This document shows, piece by piece, positions 33,237 through 40,118 of a stretch of DNA of 47,149 nucleotides. The translations under genes were made by a program, and so were the position numbers. The notes below the pieces were generated by a model. It was not told the DNA's origin. It saw only the letters and a list, made by a program, of their open reading frames with translations, and made no database searches. The DNA is taken from contig NZ_JAAIXY010000038.1 of assembly GCF_010894455.1 (NCBI RefSeq), positions 1 through 47,149 of the forward strand, read 5' to 3'. Positions within the stretch are counted from its first letter, which is position 1. Every line of letters begins with the position of its first letter. Source of the stretch: Myxococcus eversor (GTDB lineage: Bacteria > Myxococcota > Myxococcia > Myxococcales > Myxococcaceae).

Positions 33237-33393
33237 TCGCTCGTCCTCCCGGCCGCTGACCGGAAGAGGAGCCGCCGCGCCCTGCCCGCGGTCGCGTGGA
33301 TGCCCACGCTCCAAGTCGCACGGGTCCGTCGTCGCAAGACGGGCCCTGCTCGACTTTGAACGCCTGGCACCCCGGACGGGGAAGGAGCACGAG

Positions 33394-34614
33394 ATGAAGG
33401 CCATCGTATTCCATGGGATTGGGGACATCCGGCTCGACGATGTGGCGGAGCCGCGCATCGAGAAGCCGACGGATGCCATCGTCAAGCTGTCGGCGAGCGC
33501 CATCTGTGGCACGGACCTGCACATGATTCGCGGGACGATGCCGGGGATGAAGCCGGGCACGATTCTGGGTCACGAGGGCGTGGGCTACATCGAGGCGCTC
33601 GGCGACGACGTGCGCAACTTCAACGTGGGCGACCGCGTGGTCATCCCCTCCACCATCGCCTGCGGCAACTGTGTCTACTGCCGCGACGGCTACCATTCGC
33701 AGTGCAACGACGCGAACCCCAACGGGCCTTCCGCGGGCACGGCCTTCTTCGGCGGGCCGGAGCAGACGGGCCCCTTCCACGGCATGCAGGCGGAGAAGGT
33801 GCGCGTTCCCTTCGCGCACGCGGGGCTGGTGAAGATTCCGGACGGCGTGACGGACGAGCAGGCCATCCTCATCTCCGACATCTTCCCCACCGGCTACTTC
33901 GGCGCGGAGCTGGCGGAAATCAAACCCGGTGACACCGTGGCGGTGTTCGGCTGCGGGCCAGTGGGGCTGTTCGCCATCGTCAGCGCGAAGCTGCTCGGGG
34001 CGGGCCGCGTCTTCGCCATCGACTGCCACGAGGACCGGCTGGAGCTGGCGCGCACCCAGGGCGCTGAAATCATCAACTTCGACCGGGAAGACCCGGTGAA
34101 GACGATTCAGCGCCTCACCAACGGCATCGGCGTGGACCGGGCCATCGACGCGGTGGGCGTGGACGCCGTGCACGCGCACGCGGGACCCGCGGCGAAGCAG
34201 GCCAGCGCGCAGAAGGCGGAGCTCAAGCGCGAGGCGAAGGAGACCGCGCCGAAGACGAAGCCGGATGGCGACAACTGGGTGCCCGGTGACGCGCCCACAC
34301 AGGTGCTGTCCTGGGCGGTGGAGTCCCTGGCCAAGGCGGGCACGCTGTCCATCATCGGCGTCTACCCGCAGCAGGTGCGCACGTTCCCCATCGGCATGGC
34401 GATGAACAAGAACCTCACGATGAAGATGGGCAACTGCAACCACCGCAAGTACATCCCCCGGCTGCTGGAGCTGGTGCGCACGGGCGAGGTGGACCCCACC
34501 GCCATCCTCTCGCACGTGGAGCCCATGAGCAGCGCACTGGACGCCTACCGCAACTTCGACCTGCGCAAGCCTGGCTGGGTGAAGGTGGAGCTGGAGCCCA
34601 ATCAGCTCCAGTGA
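33394..34614 (+). CDS. Zinc-dependent alcohol dehydrogenase (formaldehyde dehydrogenase-like)
   Basis: The product has 406 residues. MDR-family landmarks are catalytic zinc ligands in ICGTDLHMI and GHEGVG, the structural zinc Cys cluster CGNCVYCRDGYHSQC, and the NAD loop VFGCGPVGLFA followed by AIDCHEDRLELA. The sequence FFGGPEQTGPFHGMQAEKVR is typical of the glutathione-independent formaldehyde dehydrogenase branch. An odd charged stretch (about 264-300, AKQASAQKAELKREAKE) interrupts the Rossmann half. ATG 33394 has GGGGAAGGAG upstream. Substrate is unknown. It converges with queA, 4 nt apart. Confidence 0.9.
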   Translation: MKAIVFHGIGDIRLDDVAEPRIEKPTDAIVKLSASAICGTDLHMIRGTMPGMKPGTILGHEGVGYIEALGDDVRNFNVGDRVVIPSTIACGNCVYCRDGYHSQCNDANPNGPSAGTAFFGGPEQTGPFHGMQAEKVRVPFAHAGLVKIPDGVTDEQAILISDIFPTGYFGAELAEIKPGDTVAVFGCGPVGLFAIVSAKLLGAGRVFAIDCHEDRLELARTQGAEIINFDREDPVKTIQRLTNGIGVDRAIDAVGVDAVHAHAGPAAKQASAQKAELKREAKETAPKTKPDGDNWVPGDAPTQVLSWAVESLAKAGTLSIIGVYPQQVRTFPIGMAMNKNLTMKMGNCNHRKYIPRLLELVRTGEVDPTAILSHVEPMSSALDAYRNFDLRKPGWVKVELEPNQLQ

Positions 34615-34618
34615 GCCC

Positions 34619-35644
34619 TCACGCGTCCAGCACCAGGCACGAGTCCCCGAACTCGTGCCCCAGGTAGCCGCGCGCCTCCGCGTGCGCGGTCGCCTCCTTC
34701 AAGAGCGGTGACGGCGCGAAGGCCTGGAGCAGCGCATGGTGGCTGCTTCCAGGCTCGTGCATGCCCGTGAGCAGCCCGTGCACCACGCGAGGCACGAAGC
34801 CGGGCCCCAGGAGCAGGTCCGTCACCGCCTCGCCCGCCACCAGTCGCCCGCCGTTCATCTCCGCACGGCCCTCCAGCGCGCGCACCACCGTGGTGCCCAC
34901 CGCGACAACCCGACCTCCCGCCGCGCGAGTGGCCTCCACCTGTGCCACCGTGGCCGCGGGGATGTCCGAGCGCTCGGGCCTCGGCAGCGCCGCGTCCAGC
35001 ACGGCGTCCCCGGTGGAGGACAGCCCCGCCGCGTGGGTGAGCGACGCCAGCCGCACGCCTCGACGACGCAGCGCCAGCAGCAGGTTCCAGGTGAGGGGCA
35101 GTCCCGCCGACGGCGCCTCCGTGGCCCAGGGCCGCGCGCCATACCCCGTCTGCACGTGCCACAGCGACAGCGGGGCCACGGTGTGCGCGTACTGCACGGG
35201 CCTGCCGCCCTGGTACAGCGCGGACCAGAGCGCGGCGCCGTCCTCGTCGAAGGCCACGCGCACCAGGCGGGGCGAGGGCGGCAGCACCTCGACGACCTGG
35301 ACGGGCAAGCCGACGACGGTGAAGCGCGAGCCCACCGGCAGCGCGGGCGGGAGCGGCCGGTCCTCGGTGCGCTTGCGCCAGTCGCCCGCGCCGAAGAGGA
35401 CGGCGGTCCAGGTGCCGTCCTGCTCGCGCGCCAGCAGTCGCAGCTCGATTCGCTCTCCCGCCGCCGTGCGCCCCAGGAGCGAGGCGGGGAACGTGGCGGC
35501 GTCGTTCACCACCAGCAGGTCTCCGTCCCGCAGGAGTGACGGAAGGTCCGCCACGCGGGCATCGGAGAAGCGACGTCCGTGAGGTTCGATGTGCAGGAGC
35601 CGCCCCTCCTCGGGATGGTCCACGGGCCAGCGCGCGGGCTTCAT
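34619..35644 (-). CDS. queA: S-adenosylmethionine:tRNA ribosyltransferase-isomerase
   Basis: This 341-residue enzyme transfers the ribosyl moiety of SAM to preQ1 in tRNA to form epoxyqueuosine. Landmarks are LLVVNDAATFPASLLGR, VQYAHTVAPLSLWHVQTGYG, the active-site block AAGLSSTG, VAVGTTVVRALE, TDLLLGPGFVPRVV and LLTGMHEPGSSH. The N-terminal signature is more divergent than in E. coli QueA. ATG 35644 overlaps the stop of the SDR gene by 4 bp (ATGA), indicating translational coupling. Confidence 0.9.
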   Translation of the reverse strand: MKPARWPVDHPEEGRLLHIEPHGRRFSDARVADLPSLLRDGDLLVVNDAATFPASLLGRTAAGERIELRLLAREQDGTWTAVLFGAGDWRKRTEDRPLPPALPVGSRFTVVGLPVQVVEVLPPSPRLVRVAFDEDGAALWSALYQGGRPVQYAHTVAPLSLWHVQTGYGARPWATEAPSAGLPLTWNLLLALRRRGVRLASLTHAAGLSSTGDAVLDAALPRPERSDIPAATVAQVEATRAAGGRVVAVGTTVVRALEGRAEMNGGRLVAGEAVTDLLLGPGFVPRVVHGLLTGMHEPGSSHHALLQAFAPSPLLKEATAHAEARGYLGHEFGDSCLVLDA

Positions 35645-36369
35645 GCGGCCTCCAGACTCGCCGCCTCCAGGCGGGAACCCGACGGCAGCGACTCCGAGCG
35701 ACGCTCCACCATCGCGACGATGCGCGCCGCCACGTCCTCGGGCCGAGCCAGCGTGGAGCGGTCCGCCTCCGGCATGGCGTCCGAGTGCATCCGCGTGTCC
35801 ATCTCCCCCGGGTCCACGTTGAGGAAGCGCACGCCCGTGCCCTCCAGCTCCGTGGCCCAGAGGCGGCCCAGGTGCTCCAGCGCACCCTTGGACACGCTGT
35901 AGGAGCCCCAGCGCGGATACGCGGAGAGGGCCGCGTCCGAGCTGATGTTCAGTACCAGCCCGCCCCCTCGCACCACCATGTTGCCCACCACCGCCTTGGT
36001 GAGCCGGAAGGGGCCCACCACGTTGACCTCCAGCACGTGCTGGAGGTCCTCGCACGCGGTGTCGAGCAGCAGGGGCAGCGGCGTGGGTCCGAGGATGCTG
36101 GCGTTGTGCACCAACACGTCCAGCGGGCCCACCAGCGACGTGGCCACGCCCACCAGCCGGTAGATGGACTCCTTGTCACCGACGTCATAGGCCACGCCGT
36201 GCGCCTCCAGCCCTTCCGCGCGCAGGGCCTCGGCGGCGGCCTCCATCTCCGGGGCATGGCGGGCCACGCCCACCACCCGGGCCCCTCTTCGCGCGAAGTG
36301 CGCCATGAGCGCGCGGCCCAGGCCTCGACTCGCTCCCGTCACCAGGACCGCTTTTCCGGTCAGCTTCAT
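35641..36369 (-). CDS. Short-chain dehydrogenase/reductase
   Basis: This 242-residue SDR has the Rossmann motif VLVTGASRGLGRAL (TGxxxGxG), an Asp in VAYDVGDK, LVHNAS in place of NNAG, the catalytic Ser in LNISSDAALS, and YSVSK (Tyr-x3-Lys). It is a classical SDR of unknown substrate. ATG 36369 has AAGGAGG 9 nt upstream. It is divergent from an XRE-cupin regulator gene, with a palindromic operator between them, and is the first gene of an operon with queA. Confidence 0.92.
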   Translation of the reverse strand: MKLTGKAVLVTGASRGLGRALMAHFARRGARVVGVARHAPEMEAAAEALRAEGLEAHGVAYDVGDKESIYRLVGVATSLVGPLDVLVHNASILGPTPLPLLLDTACEDLQHVLEVNVVGPFRLTKAVVGNMVVRGGGLVLNISSDAALSAYPRWGSYSVSKGALEHLGRLWATELEGTGVRFLNVDPGEMDTRMHSDAMPEADRSTLARPEDVAARIVAMVERRSESLPSGSRLEAASLEAA

Positions 36370-36429
36370 GTGGAAAGTCCTCCTTGGTGGATAGGGATAC
36401 GCCCGCCGCGTTGATGGAATGGCGTCGCG

Positions 36430-36451
36430 GACAATCCTTTGGCAGATTGTC
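36430..36451. promoter_or_regulatory. Palindromic operator between the SDR and XRE-cupin genes
   Basis: GACAATC (36430-36436) and GATTGTC (36445-36451) are a perfect 7-bp inverted repeat with an 8-nt spacer. It lies 5 nt before the regulator ATG and about 60 bp from the SDR start, so the regulator probably represses itself and may control the SDR-queA operon. Confidence 0.7.
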
Positions 36452-36456
36452 AAACC

Positions 36457-37020
36457 ATGGCCATCGACGAAGAGGACCTGCCGAGCAGGCTGGCGCGCAA
36501 CATCCGGACCCTGCGGGAGACGCGGGGCGCCACGCAGGCCCAGCTCTCCAAGCTCGCGGGGGTGCCCCGGGCGACGTGGGCCAATCTGGAGTCGGGCACC
36601 GCGAACCCCACGCTGTCGGTGCTGCACCGCGTGGCGGCGGCGCTCCAGGTGTCACTGGAGGAGCTGGTGGCGAGGCCTCGCGCCAGTGCGCGGCACTACC
36701 CGCGCGACAGCCTGACGACGCGCATCCGAGGTGCGGGGCAGTTGCGCAAGCTGCTGCCGGACCCGCTGCCGGGCATGGAGTTCGACCGGGTGGAGCTGCC
36801 CTCCGGGGTGCGCATCACCGGCGTGCCCCACACCCCCGGCACCCGCGAGTACCTGGCCTGTGAGTCCGGGGAGATGGCGCTGGTCGCCAGCGGTGAGCGC
36901 TTCGTCCTCAAGCCCGGAGACGTCGTCGTCTTCCGGGGGGACCAGAAGCACTCGTACGAGAACCCGGGGACGCGCACGGCGGTCGGCTACTCCGTCGTCC
37001 TGCTCGCGCCCCCGCTGTGA
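36457..37020 (+). CDS. XRE-family transcription regulator with cupin domain
   Basis: The product has 187 residues. An N-terminal Xre helix-turn-helix (about 12-70: LARNIRTLRETRGATQAQLS, AGVPRATWANLESGTANPTL, VLHRVAAALQVSLEELV) is followed by a C-terminal cupin (about 110-185: GTREYLACESGEMALVASGE, LKPGDVVVFRGDQKHSYENP). Such proteins sense a small ligand through the cupin. ATG 36457 is chosen because the upstream in-frame TTG (36439) lies inside the operator palindrome. It is divergent from the SDR-queA operon. Confidence 0.9.
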   Translation: MAIDEEDLPSRLARNIRTLRETRGATQAQLSKLAGVPRATWANLESGTANPTLSVLHRVAAALQVSLEELVARPRASARHYPRDSLTTRIRGAGQLRKLLPDPLPGMEFDRVELPSGVRITGVPHTPGTREYLACESGEMALVASGERFVLKPGDVVVFRGDQKHSYENPGTRTAVGYSVVLLAPPL

Positions 37021-37029
37021 GGTGAAGGC

Positions 37030-37632
37030 TCAGCCCGCGTCGCGGCCGTAGTACCAGGCGGTGAGGGCCAGGCGAGAGGCGTGGGCGGGCAGCACCTCGT
37101 GCTCGATTCGCTCGCTCAGGAAGACGACGAGCGTGTCGAGCACGGGGGCCACGTCCACGGGTGCGGAGTCCTCCGGATACAGCCGCAGGACGCCTCCGTG
37201 CTCGGGCACCCAGCCCGGGTTGGCGTACCAGATGGCGGTGGCGCGGCGGTTGGATTGGCCTGGGAAGGCGTCGAAGTGACGCGCGTAGCGCGCTCCGCCG
37301 CCGGGGTAGCAGGCGAGCTGGAGGTCGAAGCGTCCCAGGCCGAGGTAGGCCGCTGACGAGAGCGCGTGTCCCAGTTGGGAGAAGTGTTCCCGCAGGACGC
37401 CGAGCCCAGTCCCGGGCTCCGGCTCTATCCAGCCGATGAGGTCTCCTCGCACGCGGGAGTCCAGGGTCCGCTCGGCGCCCCGGCGGATGCCCGCGGCATG
37501 GAGCACTCCGGATTCAGCCCTCGCCAGCGCATCAGCCCGCGCGGCGAGGGCGGCCACATCCCCGAGGAAGACAGGGCGCGTGAAATAGCCACGCGCTCCC
37601 AGCTCCGTCACTTCCACATCGGTCAGCTCCAC
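37030..37632 (-). CDS. 2-oxoglutarate/Fe(II) dioxygenase resembling HIF prolyl hydroxylases
   Basis: This 200-residue enzyme is of the prolyl 4-hydroxylase type. The iron triad is His119 and Asp121 (YARHFDAF) with His178 (ERIEHEVLPA), and the 2-oxoglutarate Arg is Arg187. The order CYPGGGARYARHFD, then AIWYANPGW, GGVLRLYPED, DTLVVFLSERIEHEV and RLALTAWYY closely follows the animal EGLN/PHD catalytic core and the Pseudomonas PPHD enzyme reported to hydroxylate EF-Tu. GTG 37632 is chosen for GAAGGAG 5 nt upstream. It stands alone, convergent with the XRE-cupin gene. The family is firm; the target is inference. Confidence 0.88.
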   Translation of the reverse strand: MELTDVEVTELGARGYFTRPVFLGDVAALAARADALARAESGVLHAAGIRRGAERTLDSRVRGDLIGWIEPEPGTGLGVLREHFSQLGHALSSAAYLGLGRFDLQLACYPGGGARYARHFDAFPGQSNRRATAIWYANPGWVPEHGGVLRLYPEDSAPVDVAPVLDTLVVFLSERIEHEVLPAHASRLALTAWYYGRDAG

Positions 37633-37704
37633 ACGTGCTCCTTCCAGCAACGTGCCGCCCACACGCGCGCACCGTGCCCCAGACGCGTGCCGCGAGGAAG
37701 GGGA

Positions 37705-37710
37705 TACACT
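37705..37710 (+). promoter_or_regulatory. -10-like TACACT before the DUF4230 gene
   Basis: TANNNT hexamer 7 nt before ATG 37718, the ideal distance for transcription to begin at the start codon. Confidence 0.45.
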
Positions 37711-37717
37711 GGGGCCC

Positions 37718-38332
37718 ATGGCGCACCTCTCGCGAATCCTCACGGTCCTCCTGGGTATCGCCGCCGGAGCGCTGGGCGCGGGCCTGCTCTTGCGACCCGC
37801 GTCCCCCGTCCTGCCCGACACCGCCTCCGTGGTGCAGCAGATGCGCGAGGTGGCGCGGCTGGAGACGTTGGAGGTCGCCCTCTACAAGAAGGTGACCTTC
37901 TCTCCCGAGCCGCAGGCCACGGATGCGCTGTGGAAGGACGTGGTGAACTGGGCGGCGTACACGCTCCAGAATCCGCGCGGCCGGGCCATCGTCTTCGCGG
38001 ATGCGCACCTGGGGTTCGACTTCCAGCGACTGGACGCCTCCAGCCTCCACGTCGCCGGGACGAAGGTGCATGTCGTGCTGCCGCCCCTGGACGTGCGCGT
38101 GGCGCTGCGGCCCGGGGAGATGGAAGTCATCGACTCCAACCTGGACAGCGCGCAGACGGCGCAGCTCCTGGAGAAGGCGCGGCTCGCCTTCGAGAAGGAC
38201 GTGCGCGCCGATGCACGACTCCAGCAGCGCGCCCGTGACTCCGCCGAGCGGGCCCTGCGCGCGCTGCTGCTCACGCTGGGCTACCGCGAGGTGCTGTTCG
38301 TGGACCGGCTGCCCACCAGCACGGCGGGCTGA
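37718..38332 (+). CDS. DUF4230 family membrane-anchored protein
   Basis: This 204-residue protein has one N-terminal hydrophobic helix (ILTVLLGIAAGALGAGLLL). A DUF4230-like domain follows: VVQQMREVARLETLEVALYK, VFADAHLGFDFQRLD and VHVVLPPLDVRVALRPGEME, then a helical C-terminus. The function of DUF4230 is unknown. ATG 37718 follows a TACACT hexamer by 7 nt. The 3' end almost meets the convergent TPR gene (6 nt). Confidence 0.8.
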   Translation: MAHLSRILTVLLGIAAGALGAGLLLRPASPVLPDTASVVQQMREVARLETLEVALYKKVTFSPEPQATDALWKDVVNWAAYTLQNPRGRAIVFADAHLGFDFQRLDASSLHVAGTKVHVVLPPLDVRVALRPGEMEVIDSNLDSAQTAQLLEKARLAFEKDVRADARLQQRARDSAERALRALLLTLGYREVLFVDRLPTSTAG

Positions 38333-38338
38333 AGCCCC

Positions 38339-39613
38339 TCAGTCCCCAGCAGCCCAATCCCGGGTGAGCCCCGCGTCCGACAGGAAGTACAGGCCTTCGA
38401 TTCCCTCCGAGGTCGGCTCCAGGTCAGCCAGGAGCTCCCGGGCCGACGCGTCGGACACCCGGGCCACGAGCGCCAGCTCGCGTCGCACCAGGGAGCCGTA
38501 GAGGGGCTCGTCTCCCGCCTGCTCCGCCAGCAGTCGCCGCTGGGACGCGGTGAGCAGCCGCGCGCCGTCGAGCCCATCTCCTCCCGCCACCGCCCACAGG
38601 CCCGAGAAGGTCTCCGCGAGCCGGACCTCGCCCTGGTCGATGACCACGGGCCGCACGGGCGCGGGATGCGCCTCTAGATTTCGCCACGCCGCCGCGTCCA
38701 CCCCCTCCTCCGTCAGCCCGGAAGCACGCAGGGCGGACTCGGGCAGGTAGCGCACGAAGTCCGCGTCCTCCAGCACGTAGAAGACCTCCAGTCGCGCCGG
38801 CCCGGGCCTGTGCAGCGCTCCCACCGCCTTCGCCGCGAAGTCCGACGGACGCAGCACCGGGCGCAGCCGGGCCTCCAGCGAAGCCCCCTCCGCGCTCAGC
38901 CCCGAGTCCAACCCGCCCAGGCGCGCGGCCAGGGCCTCCACGTAGGGACTCAGCCCCGCTGAGCCAGGGGCCTCGCGATAGGCCGCATACAGCGAGCCCA
39001 GGTCCACGCGCCCCACCCCGCCCGAGGCCAGCTTCACCAGCAGGTCCTTCCCCTGTCGCCGGAAGGCCACTCTCGCCCGTCCCAGCGCTCCCGCCAGCGC
39101 GGCGGTGAACTCCGGCCGGAGCACCTGCTCCTCCGGCGCGGCCGGGGGCGGAAGCTCCGCCGATTCGAGCTCCTCCTTCAACAGCCGCGTCTCCGCGTCG
39201 AACGGGTCTCTGGCGAGCGCATCCTTGACGTACACCTGCGCCCGCTCCACCTCGCCCCGACGCAGCGCCAGCACCGCGAGCACCTTGAGGACCTCCGGGT
39301 CCCCGGGCTCCTGCGCGCGGGCCTGCCGCAGCAGCGCCTCCGCGTCCCCGTGGCGCTCCAGCCCGAGCAGCGCCCGGGCGAGCCCCAGTATCACCGGCAC
39401 GTCCCGAGGGAAGTCGCGCCGCAGCGCCTCCAGCAACGGCAGCGCCTCGCGGTCCGCTCCCGCGTTGATGAGCGCATGCGCCACCGCCAGCCGCATCGTC
39501 GGCCCTTCGCTGCCCTGTGCCCGCGCGCGCAGCCCTTCCAGCTCCGCGTCACTCAGGACCTCACCCGCCTCCACCTTGCGGCGGATGCGCTCCACTTCCA
39601 GCAAGCCGTTCAC
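38339..39613 (-). CDS. TPR protein with DUF1444/YtpQ-like C-terminal domain
   Basis: The product has 424 residues. The N-terminal third has TPR-like repeats (MRLAVAHALINAGADREALP, ARALLGLERHGDAEALLRQA, AVLALRRGEVERAQVYVKDA). From about residue 170 it resembles DUF1444 (YtpQ-type) proteins: LVKLASGGVGRVDLGSLYAA, LRPVLRPSDF, VLEDADFVRYLPESAL and WRNLEAHPAPV. Function is unknown. GTG 39613 is 7 nt after TAGAGT and has no Shine-Dalgarno. The domain assignment is by eye. Confidence 0.72.
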   Translation of the reverse strand: MNGLLEVERIRRKVEAGEVLSDAELEGLRARAQGSEGPTMRLAVAHALINAGADREALPLLEALRRDFPRDVPVILGLARALLGLERHGDAEALLRQARAQEPGDPEVLKVLAVLALRRGEVERAQVYVKDALARDPFDAETRLLKEELESAELPPPAAPEEQVLRPEFTAALAGALGRARVAFRRQGKDLLVKLASGGVGRVDLGSLYAAYREAPGSAGLSPYVEALAARLGGLDSGLSAEGASLEARLRPVLRPSDFAAKAVGALHRPGPARLEVFYVLEDADFVRYLPESALRASGLTEEGVDAAAWRNLEAHPAPVRPVVIDQGEVRLAETFSGLWAVAGGDGLDGARLLTASQRRLLAEQAGDEPLYGSLVRRELALVARVSDASARELLADLEPTSEGIEGLYFLSDAGLTRDWAAGD

Positions 39614-39620
39614 CCCCGCG

Positions 39621-39626
39621 ACTCTA
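39621..39626 (-). promoter_or_regulatory. -10-like TAGAGT before the TPR-DUF1444 gene
   Basis: TANNNT hexamer on the minus strand 7 nt before GTG 39613; no Shine-Dalgarno. Candidate leaderless promoter. Confidence 0.4.
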
Positions 39627-40118
39627 GACGCCCCGCCTCATTTCACGAACCCACCCCGCACCGCTCCCGCGTTCCATTGCCAGACAAGCATTCCAATCCA
39701 CCCGGACGCACCAGGGCAATTCCATACACAAACACGACGAAAGAGAACACTCACATACCCCAGGGGTGGATGGCTTGCACAAAACCCGGCAGGCAGGATT
39801 CGCCTGCTTCGCAGACAGGTGCCGCACCCCGAGCAATCCCGAGTTCAGCTTCGTGGACGTGGCGAAGTCCCTCGGCGTTCCACATGGTGAGGTGACTCAC
39901 CGCCAGGACGAAATGAAGGCCGCGATGAAAGTCGCGGTGGAGCACGTCCTGACCCGACCTGAGTCGTCCGTGCCCGACATGCGCGCGGCTCAGGTGACGC
40001 CGCTACCGCCCGCGAGGCGGCCGGTGAGGGTCTCCAGGCGACGGCGGCCCCCGTTGCCCCTCCACCTTTTGGACCCACATGATGCCTTCCAGGTCTGTGC
40101 GCCAGGGCCCGGGCGGCC
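39627..40118. other. Long intergenic region, locally AT-richer
   Basis: The first 150 bp are visibly richer in A and T than the surroundings (CATACACAAACACGACGAAA). A short coding-like remnant lies inside at 39826-39975. No RNA gene or complete protein gene is evident. Confidence 0.5.
39826..39975 (+). pseudogene. Short coding-like remnant of unknown origin
   Basis: About 50 codons read NPEFSFVDVAKSLGVPHGEV then THRQDEMKAAMKVAVEHVLT with the local high GC3 bias and a plausible helical pattern. The frame runs on antisense to the kinase gene, which is not credible as coding. The upstream part looks non-coding. I recognise no family. It may be the leftover of a deleted gene. Confidence 0.35.
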
